30,933 nt of DNA. It comes from a virus. Position 1 is the first letter of the stretch, and each line of letters opens with the position of its first letter. The notes beneath the pieces are model-generated. The model was given only the letters and a program-made list of their open reading frames with translations. It had not been told where the DNA came from and ran no database searches. The position numbers and the translations under genes are program-made. Shown one piece after another: positions 8,130-16,259 of the stretch. The stretch covers positions 1 through 30,933 of IMG/VR virus record IMGVR_UViG_3300047409_000165; one strand, 5' to 3'.

Positions 8130-9877
8130 CAGACAGTCTTCAATTCTTCGAGCACGGTCGCCACCTGGATCGAGGCAACAGGCACCCGGGCGATGATCTC
8201 AACCTGATGATCGAACGCCTTAAAACCATTGGGCAGGCGGAAAATCTCCATCTGCTCGGTCAGGTTACGGGTCATGATCAGCTGGAGCTTTGGCCCCGCG
8301 TAATATTTGAACTGGGCGTTGACCCCTACCGGTAGTGAGACCGTCGCATCGCCGTTGTCCAGAGGGATACTCCCGCCCGGCGGCGCGGTAAGAATACCAA
8401 GGTCGCTCTCGACCTGACACGCGCCAAGACTGAGCGGCGTCGGCGTAAAGAACTGTTTCGAGCGCCAGCGATATATCTGCGAGAGCGCGCTCGGCGGGTC
8501 CCACTCGTAGATCTTTCCCCCGGCGCACATCAGCGTGTCGCCGGTGACCTCGTCGTTCCAGATGCACACCACGCCGGCAACCGTGGTCAGGTCCCCGACC
8601 CCTAATCTTGCCTCGGCGTAGTCGATGATAAACCCGTAATTAGTTCCGTTGACCGCCATATATTGCGAGCGGTGGCGCGCCGACATAAGATGCGCACCCT
8701 GATACTTATTCATCCATTGCGTCTTGGAAATAATCGACTCGGTCACGTTCTGCATGCCGTAACCGGTAAACTGGATCAACCCGTTCTGGGTCGAATAGAA
8801 CACCCCCGACATGTCGACAACGATCGAGCCTCGAGCGATACACGGAGCAGCCACTTGGGTCTGAGTGATGACGATATTAGAGGGCATGTTGCCCGACCCG
8901 GCCGAAGGATAACCACCGGTCATCACCATCAAATACTGCTGCCACACCGCCAGCGCGACGATGTTATAGTGCGCGCTCTGATCGTAGACCTGCGGCCACG
9001 TATGCGGGCGGTTGGGTTCGCTAAAATGCACAGTGTTGTTGGTAAACCCCACCAGGAACCCGCCCGGCATAGCCTCTAGCCCGTCAAGATAGTCGGGCGG
9101 GTTGTCCCAGTTGGTGGACTCGAGGATCTCATTAAGGGATATCTCGCTGTCCGGGTGGGTATCGACATACGTGCCGCTGCCCTGCGGCAGGCCAACGGCT
9201 CCAACAAAGTAGAACTGCGCCCCGGTCGTCGCCCCGGTGATCGTCCGGTAGATGTTGTACTTAGCGATCGGCGGGTAGTTGACACCCGACGGATTAGCCG
9301 GTGTTGCAGTGGGGAACCCCGTCACCGTCCAGGTTGCGTCAGGCGGGCCGGACATATCGTTGCTGGCAGGCGACGGCGCGCTCTCCTCACCAAACGTATT
9401 GACGTAGGTATAGAGGTAAGACCGGTCGATGGCCTCGGCCCCGGGCGGCGGCGTGCCGCCCGTAACACTCACTATCGTCGGCGCGGTCGTCGGCTGGACT
9501 ATCCCCAGATTATAAGGTGGTTTACTTGCCAGCACATCGGCATGGGTGGTGAACCACGGGTGTTGATCGCCCGGGTTTGTCCAGTACACCCGGTGCTTAT
9601 CGTCGTTCGCCAAAGGCGATTTGACCACACTGGAGTATCTCGAAGGCAGCGGCAGCCACGCCTCGGCCCCGATATTGTCCGCCGGGAAACGAAACGCCCG
9701 TTCCACTACCGGTAGTGAGGCGGACAGGTCGATCAGAAAATTCGCCTGGGGCAGCCCCTGGAGCTGCCCCCCGGTAAGGTCGCAGTTGAGCACCTGCGTC
9801 CCCATGTTGTCGGCGACGAGACGGTTGTCGGTGCGGGGAATGGTGCCCCCCATCGAGCTGATCGCCCAGGCTACCAT
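8129..9877 (-). CDS. Tail nozzle / tail tubular protein B-like structural protein
   Basis: The 582-aa product is rich in beta-strand, Trp and Tyr and lacks enzyme motifs. Its order (N-terminal GG-LPR-N substrate-like start, an FN3-like insertion around 150-225 with SYLYTYVNTFGEESAPS, then repeated YS-NGL-FTG blade-like motifs) resembles podovirus tail tubular B/nozzle proteins. These form the distal tube of the short tail and hold the fibres. It lies between an Ig-like surface protein and the fibre gene, which fits. Two dispersed palindromes lie in the gene, both read as SLPV. The ATG is preceded by GGGAG about nine nucleotides upstream. A P22-like stabilisation protein is an alternative. Confidence 0.65.
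   Translation of the reverse strand: MVAWAISSMGGTIPRTDNRLVADNMGTQVLNCDLTGGQLQGLPQANFLIDLSASLPVVERAFRFPADNIGAEAWLPLPSRYSSVVKSPLANDDKHRVYWTNPGDQHPWFTTHADVLASKPPYNLGIVQPTTAPTIVSVTGGTPPPGAEAIDRSYLYTYVNTFGEESAPSPASNDMSGPPDATWTVTGFPTATPANPSGVNYPPIAKYNIYRTITGATTGAQFYFVGAVGLPQGSGTYVDTHPDSEISLNEILESTNWDNPPDYLDGLEAMPGGFLVGFTNNTVHFSEPNRPHTWPQVYDQSAHYNIVALAVWQQYLMVMTGGYPSAGSGNMPSNIVITQTQVAAPCIARGSIVVDMSGVFYSTQNGLIQFTGYGMQNVTESIISKTQWMNKYQGAHLMSARHRSQYMAVNGTNYGFIIDYAEARLGVGDLTTVAGVVCIWNDEVTGDTLMCAGGKIYEWDPPSALSQIYRWRSKQFFTPTPLSLGACQVESDLGILTAPPGGSIPLDNGDATVSLPVGVNAQFKYYAGPKLQLIMTRNLTEQMEIFRLPNGFKAFDHQVEIIARVPVASIQVATVLEELKTV
8324..8337. repeat. Dispersed palindrome, copy 3 (13/14)
   Basis: CCCTACCGGTAGTG, with one arm mismatch (C for A at position 2), inside the nozzle-like gene. 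On the minus strand it encodes SLPVG near the C-terminus. Confidence 0.75.
9704..9717. repeat. Dispersed palindrome, copy 4 (perfect)
   Basis: Exact CACTACCGGTAGTG inside the nozzle-like gene, read on the minus strand as SLPVV near residue 55. Confidence 0.9.
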
Positions 9878-9883
9878 GCAGGA

Positions 9884-10555
9884 CTACTCCCGGTGGCGAC
9901 CGCGACGATGGTTCTCGTGCTCAGGCTCCGGCTCCGGCTCCACATGGCGCGGCACCGATCGCGCCGGCGCGGCCTCGGATGCAGCCGCGACCGCCGCAGC
10001 GGCGACGGCGACCGCGTTCGACGGCGGTGCTTCGGTCGCGCCAAAGTCGTTGGTCGCGGTCACGACACTGGTCAAGCTGTGACCGGCGTCGCCGGGCTGG
10101 ACCGTGTAAAAAGTCCCGGCCTCGATCTCGGTTTCGCCGTCGCTCATCCAAACGCTCGAATAAAGCTTAGGCTCGTTCTCCCAGTTACCCATCGTGCAGC
10201 TGAGCACATCCCCGACATTGGCTGACGCGGCGACTGCCTCATTGACCATCACCGCCGGCACATCGACGTTCTTAGGCCGCAGTCCCGGTTCTGGATTACC
10301 ACCCTGGTCCTCCGGCAGACTATCGAGCATCACCCCGACGGCGACCTGCCCTTCCTCAAGGACGATCGCAATCCCACCTTGCGACAAGGGCAGCCACGGG
10401 TCCGGCACGTTCGCCGGGTCAGCCGCCGCCCACTCTAGGTAAGCCTGCCAGTCCTCGTTATCGGCGGCGACGGGAACCCACTTGCCGCCCATGATCACCC
10501 CTGAGAACGGCGGGTGATCGGGGATAAAGTCCGACGCGTGTTGATAGGCTGCCAT
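9884..10555 (-). CDS. Structural protein with Ig-like domain
   Basis: A 223-aa protein. Its N-terminal part (1-110) is unassigned, with Trp/Asp/Pro-rich segments. Residues about 110-185 match a bacterial/phage Ig-like repeat: GDVLSCTMGNWENEP, then YSSVWMSDG, TFYTVQPGDAGHSLTSVVTATNDFG and a closing SNAVAVAA. Such domains decorate phage surfaces and may bind carbohydrate. An Ala-rich linker is followed by a charged tail with alternating EPEPEPE and HENHRRGRHRE. The ATG follows AAGGAG at normal spacing. The gene sits between a small Gly-rich gene and the nozzle-like gene. Confidence 0.7.
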   Translation of the reverse strand: MAAYQHASDFIPDHPPFSGVIMGGKWVPVAADNEDWQAYLEWAAADPANVPDPWLPLSQGGIAIVLEEGQVAVGVMLDSLPEDQGGNPEPGLRPKNVDVPAVMVNEAVAASANVGDVLSCTMGNWENEPKLYSSVWMSDGETEIEAGTFYTVQPGDAGHSLTSVVTATNDFGATEAPPSNAVAVAAAAVAAASEAAPARSVPRHVEPEPEPEHENHRRGRHRE

Positions 10556-10566
10556 GGTGGTTCTCC

Positions 10567-10821
10567 TTAGACGCTACCGGCTGCGGTGGTGTTCTTGTTC
10601 GGGCCACCGGTGCCGGGAGGATTGACGCTCGACCCGCTCTTCTTAGCCAGGGCCTTTCTGAGCGAGGCCGGCCCACCGGTAGACTGAGGTCCCGGAATAG
10701 GCCGCTGGGTCACGCTGTGCCCCGGCGTCCCGCCCGAGTTATTCACCGTGTTGTCGACCCCGCTATCGGTCGTCTTCGACCCGCCACCCTTGTAGTACGG
10801 CCCACCAATCTGTCCGTGCAT
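10567..10821 (-). CDS. Small Gly/Ser/Thr-rich structural-region protein
   Basis: An 84-aa, low-complexity hydrophilic protein (GGGSKTTDSG, NNSGGTPGH, SGSSVNPPGTGGPN) with no domain I recognise. The chosen ATG (10821) has GGAG seven nucleotides upstream. An in-frame ATG two codons earlier (10827) overlaps the fibre stop as ATGA but has its Shine-Dalgarno only one base away, so coupled starting there is the alternative. It resembles two other Gly-rich small proteins in this operon (16514-16897 and 16897-17091). Function unknown; possibly a minor virion component. Confidence 0.6.
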   Translation of the reverse strand: MHGQIGGPYYKGGGSKTTDSGVDNTVNNSGGTPGHSVTQRPIPGPQSTGGPASLRKALAKKSGSSVNPPGTGGPNKNTTAAGSV

Positions 10822-10823
10822 GG

Positions 10824-12266
10824 TCATGCTCCTTCGAGAGTATCAAGGCGTGCCGCAATCTGCTGGATCGCACGCATGAGGTAAGGGGTAAGCTGCTGAT
10901 CGTTGATAAACTTTGTGTCGCCAATAAGAGTCGCGACGCCTACCCCGGTTGGGATGGTTTCCTCAAGCTCTTGAGCGACGACGCCGCACGCTACCGTTGG
11001 AGCGGCGTCGGGCATGAGTTTCCGCCCCGCCTCGTTCCACTCGAACGCGCGCACCGGAGTCGCGCATATCAAGGCGAGGGCATCGACCTCGGTATCCCGG
11101 ATATTGTCTTTAAGCCGCGCGTCGGAGAAGCCAGAGCCAGGGCCAAAGGTAAACCCGGAAGCGCCAGAGTCAGGGCTAACGACAAAATACCCAGAGTTTA
11201 TAGCAAATGTCATAGAGTTCCAGTCGCCGCCAAAGCACTCGATGCGTGCGCCTTGTCTAGTGTTATTACGAAAAACAGTAGCACAATCAACATCGCCGGA
11301 AGCAACAAGACCTACACAGCTAAGAAAGTCAGCTGTGACAAAAACACGTCCTTGGAACGTTACAGGCTGAGTAAAAGTAGATGGTCCATTAACAGTCAAA
11401 TTACCGCCAACACCTAATTGGTTAGGAGCAGCGACAATAAGATGACCGCCGGTGACAAACAGACCACCAGTAATATTAGCACCACCAGCGGTAACCGCGA
11501 TACCTCCAGCGGTAACCGCGATACCTGCAGCGGCAGTAAGTCCGTGGCAAAAAATATCGTTTGGCATATTAAGATTGCCGTTAATCGTCGCGCCGCCGCT
11601 AACAACATTCAGACCACCGGCAGTAATATTCATTCCGCCGCTAGCAGTTATGGTGTGCCCGCTTATGTCGTTTGTGGAAGAAATTCCACCGGTAACGGTC
11701 AGACCACCGGCAGTAATATTCATTCCGCCAGTGGCGATGAACGTATGCCCGCTAATATCTTGTGAGACATTAAGATTACCAGTCGGAACAGTAATTCCAC
11801 CGGTAACGGTCAAACCACCGGCAGTAATATTCATTCCGCCACTGGCGGTAAACGTATGTCCACTTATGTCGTTTACGACATTAAGATTACCAGTCGGAAC
11901 AGTAATTCCACCGGTAACGGTCAAACCACCGGCATTAATATTCATTCCGCCACTGGCGGTAAACGTATGTCCGCTAATGTCACCCGTCGTAATACTACCA
12001 GCCTGGATGTTAAACGACCGACTCGCAAGGTCGAGCGTCCCCATCGTCGCCCACTCGCTAGCGACATAAACCCCAGCGGTTGCCCGGCCTACCGTGCAGA
12101 TACGCAGGGTCGGCGGAACGGTGCTGTTGTCCATCCACTGCTTGAACTGCCCGGCCCCGCCTTGCGTGCCATTGGGTGGCGTCAGTCCGCCGGACAATTC
12201 GTATGCACTGTCAAAGAACCCGGAAACCAACCGGTCGCCCCCCGCGTAAGGGTATCTATGGCCCAT
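10824..12266 (-). CDS. Repeat-containing tail fibre with S74 chaperone domain
   Basis: The chosen start (ATG, MGHRYPYAGG) follows GAGG with good spacing and gives 480 aa. A longer frame from 12332 would run into the upstream gene. The N-terminal 95 residues may attach to the tail. Residues about 96-236 are tandem units of up to 37 aa, with the core DISGHT-TASGGMNITAGGL, followed by a diverged copy. The C-terminus is a Peptidase_S74 domain with FSDARLKDNI, GVVAQELEE and a final helix YLMRAIQQIAARLDTL. Like the 669-aa fibre, it should trimerise and lose its chaperone by self-cleavage. With two S74 proteins, the phage may carry two receptor-binding fibres, or one may be an adaptor. Confidence 0.88.
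   Translation of the reverse strand: MGHRYPYAGGDRLVSGFFDSAYELSGGLTPPNGTQGGAGQFKQWMDNSTVPPTLRICTVGRATAGVYVASEWATMGTLDLASRSFNIQAGSITTGDISGHTFTASGGMNINAGGLTVTGGITVPTGNLNVVNDISGHTFTASGGMNITAGGLTVTGGITVPTGNLNVSQDISGHTFIATGGMNITAGGLTVTGGISSTNDISGHTITASGGMNITAGGLNVVSGGATINGNLNMPNDIFCHGLTAAAGIAVTAGGIAVTAGGANITGGLFVTGGHLIVAAPNQLGVGGNLTVNGPSTFTQPVTFQGRVFVTADFLSCVGLVASGDVDCATVFRNNTRQGARIECFGGDWNSMTFAINSGYFVVSPDSGASGFTFGPGSGFSDARLKDNIRDTEVDALALICATPVRAFEWNEAGRKLMPDAAPTVACGVVAQELEETIPTGVGVATLIGDTKFINDQQLTPYLMRAIQQIAARLDTLEGA
11559..11981 (-). repeat. Tandem 111-bp coding repeats in tail fibre
   Basis: Four consecutive units encode DISGHT-type blocks. The first, second and fourth are 37 codons each; the third is shortened to 30 codons. 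The first two are almost identical in DNA, which suggests recent duplication or recombination. The tract is noticeably richer in A/T than the flanking fibre sequence. Confidence 0.85.
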
Positions 12267-12273
12267 CTTTTCC

Positions 12274-13059
12274 TCACCCGATAAAGGCGTAACGGGAAGC
12301 CAGGACAATCCAGTGCGCGCCAACCCACTCAAAGATTAGGTCGTCGAAGTTAATATCGGAGATAAAAGTCGAACTGCCGTAGATCAAATCACCCGATGCA
12401 GCGGCGTAAGTGATCGGGTAAGTCGTAGCGTTGCCGTTGATGTCGACCGGAGCAACCCGCTGCAAGACAGTCGGCGTAATCGGCAAAGTCACCGTTATCG
12501 GCGCACCCGACGTATTCTCGACGTAGACACGCCCACTGAAACCCAACGGCAAAGTCTGGCTGCCATTGACGATGATCGGCGACACTGCCGTGATGTCGGG
12601 AGCCGAGGCCGAGACCATATCAGGGTTGAGCGGCACCTCAATGGTAACCAAGCAGTCAACCTGTTTGCGCCGGGGCTGCGTCGGCTCCGAAGATGTAGCC
12701 ACCACGCTAACGACATAGTTAAGACCGGGTGTTCCTGCGGACACCCGCACCTGCACCTGGGTCGCGGTCGTCGTAATCGCCGCCGACTGGATCATCAGTG
12801 GGTAGGTGTCAGCGGGCGGCTTAGTGACACTGGTATCGTCGAGCGGGTAATCGTTCTGCCAGGGTGGGACCGGCACCGCACCCTCAAGTTTAATGGCCGG
12901 CTGCGCTATACTGCCGATCGTCTCACCTGCGTTGAGCCAGCAGCTGAAGTCGAAAATCAGCAACGTAACATCAAGGTTCTCCTTGGTGATCGGCCCAAAC
13001 GGCTGAACCGTATAGGACATCACACTGAAGAAATAATCTCCGCCGCTACCACCGTCCAT
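12274..13059 (-). CDS. Ig-like fibre/tail adaptor-type protein
   Basis: The chosen ATG (13059, MDGGSGGDYFF) has GGGAGG eight bases upstream and gives 261 aa. Upstream extension of this frame only reads through the neighbouring gene out of frame. The visible architecture is a short N-terminal strand region (VTLLIFDFSCWLNAGETIGS), a beta-sandwich with GTPGLNYVVSVVATSS (about 130-145) like the Ig/FN3 folds of phage fibre-tail adaptor proteins, and a C-terminal beta-rich portion. It lies between the head-tail adaptors and the fibre gene, which supports a connecting role. It overlaps the upstream gene's end by 14 bases. Assignment to an adaptor family is tentative. Confidence 0.6.
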   Translation of the reverse strand: MDGGSGGDYFFSVMSYTVQPFGPITKENLDVTLLIFDFSCWLNAGETIGSIAQPAIKLEGAVPVPPWQNDYPLDDTSVTKPPADTYPLMIQSAAITTTATQVQVRVSAGTPGLNYVVSVVATSSEPTQPRRKQVDCLVTIEVPLNPDMVSASAPDITAVSPIIVNGSQTLPLGFSGRVYVENTSGAPITVTLPITPTVLQRVAPVDINGNATTYPITYAAASGDLIYGSSTFISDINFDDLIFEWVGAHWIVLASRYAFIG

Positions 13060-13687
13060 CGGCGTGCCCTCCCGTGGCGAAATAAGGGAACGACCACTGA
13101 GCGCCGTCGCGCAAATGCCCGACCTGGATGTCGGCGCGCGCCGAGGCAATCCCCGAGCGATAGAGCTTAGCCGAGATCTCCATCGCCTTGAGGTCCGAGT
13201 ACGGCTTGCCCGGCTGCAGGTAGAGCCGATACAGCGCACCGTGAAGCAGTGTTTCCCAGTAGGTCGTCCACACATCGTAAGGCAGCACGGTGTTGATGCT
13301 GCGGGGTTTAAGCGCGATCAGCACCTCGCCGTTGCGGGTATTGTCCGGCGGCGGGGAGGTCAGGTCACGAATGCGCCCCGGCGGCTCGAACTTAATATTG
13401 AAGCCCTTAAGCGCCAGAAACCGGCAAACCCGCCAGTCCTGGTCGTAAGGATCGAAATTGAGAGTGACGACGCCAGGGTCCATCCGCCAGTAGATGTGCT
13501 CGCGGCGGTAGGTGGATTTTACGTAAAAATCTTCGATGGTGTTCCAGCACACCATGTTCGCCACGTCGACGACCAGACCGGGCACCAATGCCAAAAGGTT
13601 GTCAAATAAACGATCGACGCCCGGCGCATCGGTCATGTACCCCGGCAGTTCACAGATCGGGGTAGATGAATTAAACGAGCCGCTCAC
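13046..13687 (-). CDS. Head-tail connector-type structural protein
   Basis: This 213-aa protein starts at GTG (13687), overlapping the upstream stop as GTGA. An N-terminal helical segment (LFDNLLALVPGLVVDVANMVCWNTIEDFY) is followed by a beta region and a C-terminal helix pair (YWETLLHGALYRLYLQPGKPYSDLKAMEISAKLYRSGIA). The position, two genes after the capsid gene and before fibre adaptors, is where tail tubular A/connector proteins lie in short-tailed phages. No specific family can be named with certainty. Confidence 0.6.
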   Translation of the reverse strand: MSGSFNSSTPICELPGYMTDAPGVDRLFDNLLALVPGLVVDVANMVCWNTIEDFYVKSTYRREHIYWRMDPGVVTLNFDPYDQDWRVCRFLALKGFNIKFEPPGRIRDLTSPPPDNTRNGEVLIALKPRSINTVLPYDVWTTYWETLLHGALYRLYLQPGKPYSDLKAMEISAKLYRSGIASARADIQVGHLRDGAQWSFPYFATGGHADGRW

Positions 13688-14058
13688 GACTGCACCCGCA
13701 GCAGCTGGGAGGTAAACTTAGTCATCAGGGTCACCGCCCGGCCATCATCCGAGAAGGTGTCCTCGATCAGCTCCGACCGGCCGACCACGTAAAACAGCAA
13801 GGGCGAATAAAACATATCGTCGAAGTCGAACACCAAGTCGGCGTCGCGCGGCAACGCGTAGGCCGGGACCGTCTTACGCAACCCGTAAGCCAGAAAGGCA
13901 TCCGGCCGCTTGGCGCGGACCTGCAGTATCGCCTCGTTGAGCGCCGCCAACAGATCGTCGTCGGCATAGCGCGACGACCCCGAAATGGGGATCGTATCGT
14001 TGAGTATCGTCCGCGCCTCGGCAATCAGCTGACTGACCGTCCGGCTCGCTATTGGCAT
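13684..14058 (-). CDS. Phage adaptor protein (DUF6682-like / head-tail connector)
   Basis: A 124-aa mostly helical protein. Helix 1 (RTVSQLIAEARTILND) is followed by RYADDDLLAALNEAILQVRAKRPDAFL, a middle beta segment, and YVVGRSELIEDTFSDDGRAVTLMTKFTSQLL. This pattern is the one I associate with the DUF6682 family next to capsid genes in podoviruses, likely forming the ring below the portal; that assignment is from memory. The ATG has GGAGGG upstream, and this Shine-Dalgarno abuts a perfect copy of the dispersed palindrome. It is the first gene after the capsid terminator-like hairpin, so the palindrome could control this second transcription or translation segment. Confidence 0.7.
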   Translation of the reverse strand: MPIASRTVSQLIAEARTILNDTIPISGSSRYADDDLLAALNEAILQVRAKRPDAFLAYGLRKTVPAYALPRDADLVFDFDDMFYSPLLFYVVGRSELIEDTFSDDGRAVTLMTKFTSQLLRVQS

Positions 14059-14066
14059 TTACCCTC

Positions 14067-14080
14067 CACTACCGGTAGTG
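14067..14080. repeat. Dispersed palindrome, copy 5 (perfect, intergenic, next to an RBS)
   Basis: Exact CACTACCGGTAGTG. On the minus strand it runs directly into GGAGGG and the ATG at 14058. Confidence 0.92.
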
Positions 14081-14219
14081 TGAGTCGCGACGAGCTGACC
14101 AAGCATCCATAAGCGGGCAATATCTCGGCTACTTCGCCACAAAGGAAGAAGCCGCCGCAGCGTATAACGCTGCGGCGATTACGAAGTTCGGAAAGTTCCG
14201 CCGAGTATACCATAAGTAA
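14079..14219 (+). pseudogene. Truncated AP2-domain relic of a homing endonuclease
   Basis: The plus strand between capsid and adaptor genes reads without a stop for 46 codons to TAA at 14217. It encodes QYLGYFATKEEAAAAYNAAA then ITKFGKF, which closely matches the C-terminal AP2-type segments of the two intact HNH genes here (LGYFDSEQDAHLAYVEAAKA and LGTYSSIEDAAEAYRKAA). There is no start codon in frame, and a TAG within the palindrome closes the frame on the 5' side. No HNH part remains because the adjacent sequence is the adaptor gene on the other strand. It is probably the remnant of a decayed insertion, and its GC-rich centre now also forms a hairpin. Confidence 0.6.
14148..14177 (-). terminator. 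Hairpin/terminator downstream of the capsid gene
   Basis: CGCCGCAGCG (14153-14162) pairs perfectly with CGCTGCGGCG (14168-14177) around a 5-nt loop. In the leftward direction the stem is followed by a T-rich but interrupted run (GCTTCTTCCTTTG). This fits attenuation or 3'-end stabilisation after the highly expressed capsid gene. Confidence 0.55.
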
Positions 14220-15173
14220 TTAACTCGGGGCGCAGTACAACTCTACCAAACAGGTCCCGTCAATTACTTTGTAGCCGTAGACCTGTAGTCCGCGTAATAG
14301 TGTACCGAAGGTCGACTCTGACCTGAGGGTCTCCATCTGTGAGATCTGCGAGGCAAAGGTGAGGCCGGCGTCAAAACCCGCGAAGACCCTTGTGGCGGTG
14401 TGCGTCCCGTCGACCACGGTGGGGAGCAGGTTTGACGAGTAGAGGGTGAACCGGTCGATCATCCCTAAGCGCCCGTTCCTCTGCAGCGACACCCCGTCGC
14501 CCGAGATCGACGCGTTGGACAGCGAGGACTTCTTGATCATGCTGCCGAGCCAGGGTGGGATGATCAGCCATCTGCCGGTCTCCGGGATGTTCTGCTCGTC
14601 CAGGCACTGGCCCATGTCGACGATGTGATTGATGATGTCGGTGGTCGTAGGGATCACCGGGGTGCCGGTCACGCCAAGGTTGATGTTGGACGAGATCTTC
14701 CCCGCCGTCGCGCCCTTGTTCTTGACATCCACGCCGGCGTCGATGCCCGAGAGAACCGCTGTATCGATGACGATCTTCATCTGCTCGGCGGCATCGTCAG
14801 CCCACATGGACATCAAATTCATGTCCGACTGGCGCTCCATGATGTCGTCGAGCACCAGATTAAAGTACTTCGCGTAGTCGATGGTCAGCTCCACCGACGT
14901 GCTGGACGGGCGGTCGACCGTGAGCTGCTGGTCGATCGTGTAGTCGCGGATCTGGATGGTGGGCTTTGTTCTAATTTTGACCTTGTCGCCCATGTTCTTG
15001 ATCTCGCCCTCGTAATCGGTGTTCGAGATCGCGGCAAGAACAGTGGCGGCGTAGAACTTCTCGATGAGTTTCCCGGACCAGATTTCGGGGATGAACACAC
15101 CGCCGGCGGGTGCGCCGGAATAGGCAGGGTTAGCGGCGACGCCGGTATAAGGCGTACCTTGTGCAATAGCCAT
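14220..15173 (-). CDS. Major capsid protein (HK97-fold)
   Basis: This 317-aa protein has features of the phage coat family: an N-terminal arm, then IPEIWSGKLIEKFYAATVLAAISNTDYEG, a conserved segment NMGDKVKIRTKPTIQIRDYT, a spine helix region MSMWADDAAEQMKIVIDTAVL, and TGRWLIIPPWLGSMIKK. The C-terminus is LRGLQVYGYKVIDGTCLVELY. It follows the scaffold gene as in P22-like and T7-like orders. The ATG has AAGGA eight bases upstream. A hairpin follows the gene, so it may be made at a higher level than downstream genes. No cleavage signal is evident. Confidence 0.9.
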   Translation of the reverse strand: MAIAQGTPYTGVAANPAYSGAPAGGVFIPEIWSGKLIEKFYAATVLAAISNTDYEGEIKNMGDKVKIRTKPTIQIRDYTIDQQLTVDRPSSTSVELTIDYAKYFNLVLDDIMERQSDMNLMSMWADDAAEQMKIVIDTAVLSGIDAGVDVKNKGATAGKISSNINLGVTGTPVIPTTTDIINHIVDMGQCLDEQNIPETGRWLIIPPWLGSMIKKSSLSNASISGDGVSLQRNGRLGMIDRFTLYSSNLLPTVVDGTHTATRVFAGFDAGLTFASQISQMETLRSESTFGTLLRGLQVYGYKVIDGTCLVELYCAPS

Positions 15174-15188
15174 CTGAGCTGTCCTTTC

Positions 15189-16259
15189 CTATGCCAGGAC
15201 ACGCCCCTCCGAGGCTGCTGCGAGGATGTCGCGCTCGAGGGCTTCACCCTCTTGCTCGCGACCTTTGTACCGTCCCTCGGTGCGGTCCCGGTAGAAGCGT
15301 GAGATTTCGGGTCGTGACCAGAAACGCGGTGTAGGAGCGCCGTCCGATCCGCCCGAACCGCCTGCGGCCCGGCCAGGAACCACCAGATCCTCTAAGCGAG
15401 TCCTCGCTGCAACCGCACGCCCGTTTCCGTTGGAGTTTGGGCGCGGCGTGCGACCAGTCTGAGGTGCCGCATAGGTCTGTGGCACGGTATGCTCTGCCAT
15501 ATACTTCTTAAAGAACCTGCCCGTCCGTATGGCGTCGCCGTTCGAGTAGGCGTGCTGGAGCATTTGATTGCGAGGCACCCCAGCGTATTCGTCCTGCCCC
15601 TGCAGCCAGTTGATAAACTCAGGATTAGTGTTGATCTCGCGCCAGCCGTCAAGCTCGGGATCTTTGTCGAGCGCCTCGAACACCTGATCGCGGATCTGCA
15701 TCGCCGAGATGTTCTGCTGCCCGCCCTCGAGGCGTTGGATGGTGTTCTCGAGCCGGGCGATCATCGGCTCGTATCTGGCAGCGGCGGCGCGGGCGGCGGC
15801 CTGGAGAAAATCCTCGCCGTAGAGGTCGATGTCCTCCTGGTTAAAGGTCGCCGCAGGCCCACTAGACGGGGCCTGCGGCACCTGAGACTGCGGCGCGGGG
15901 GCCTGCATGGTCGCCAAGAGACGCTCCATGCTGGCGACCTGGGCGCGCAGCCCCGAAGTCTCGGCGTCGTACTTACCCTGCAGGGTGCGGTAACGCTGTT
16001 CCCAGTCTGTCGTGTGGCGAGCCGTGCGGGTATCGACCGGAGGGGCCGCAGCACGCTCCTCCACACGGGTCTCGGAGAGGGGAGGACCTCCTCCACTACC
16101 CGTAGTGGGATCATCACCCTGCTGCGACCCCTCCTCCAGCGGCAAAGTCTCGTCCCCACGCTCCGCCGCCAGTTCACGTTGTAACTCTTCCGCGCGCGCC
16201 GCCTGCCGGCGGATCTGCTCGGGGATGAAATTAGTGTTGGTGCTGGGATCTTCAGCCAT
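15189..16259 (-). CDS. Capsid scaffolding protein
   Basis: A 356-aa charged, hydrophilic protein directly upstream of the capsid gene. The N-terminus (EQIRRQAARAEELQRELAAE) and residues about 90-125 and 150-190 are likely coiled coil. A flexible Pro/Gln stretch lies between. The C-terminal part is basic with helices, as expected for the coat-binding end. Residues about 50-60 include DDPTTGSGGG, encoded by a copy of the dispersed palindrome in a linker. Scaffolds line the procapsid and leave during packaging. The start overlaps the stop of the preceding small gene by eight bases. Confidence 0.8.
   Translation of the reverse strand: MAEDPSTNTNFIPEQIRRQAARAEELQRELAAERGDETLPLEEGSQQGDDPTTGSGGGPPLSETRVEERAAAPPVDTRTARHTTDWEQRYRTLQGKYDAETSGLRAQVASMERLLATMQAPAPQSQVPQAPSSGPAATFNQEDIDLYGEDFLQAAARAAAARYEPMIARLENTIQRLEGGQQNISAMQIRDQVFEALDKDPELDGWREINTNPEFINWLQGQDEYAGVPRNQMLQHAYSNGDAIRTGRFFKKYMAEHTVPQTYAAPQTGRTPRPNSNGNGRAVAARTRLEDLVVPGRAAGGSGGSDGAPTPRFWSRPEISRFYRDRTEGRYKGREQEGEALERDILAAASEGRVLA
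16094..16107. repeat. Dispersed palindrome, copy 6 (centre CCCG)
   Basis: CACTACCCGTAGTG inside the scaffold gene. Both arms are intact and only the centre differs. It is read as TTGS in a Gly-rich linker. Confidence 0.85.

Noticed and set aside
12267-13275. Extended N-termini of the fibre (from 12332) and Ig-like adaptor (from 13275)
   Set aside because: The extra residues are out-of-frame readings of the upstream genes; ATG codons at 12266 and 13059 have proper ribosome sites.
14067-14080. Transposon ends or phage attachment site
   Set aside because: The palindromes are not paired with terminal repeats, target duplications, a transposase or an integrase in the window.
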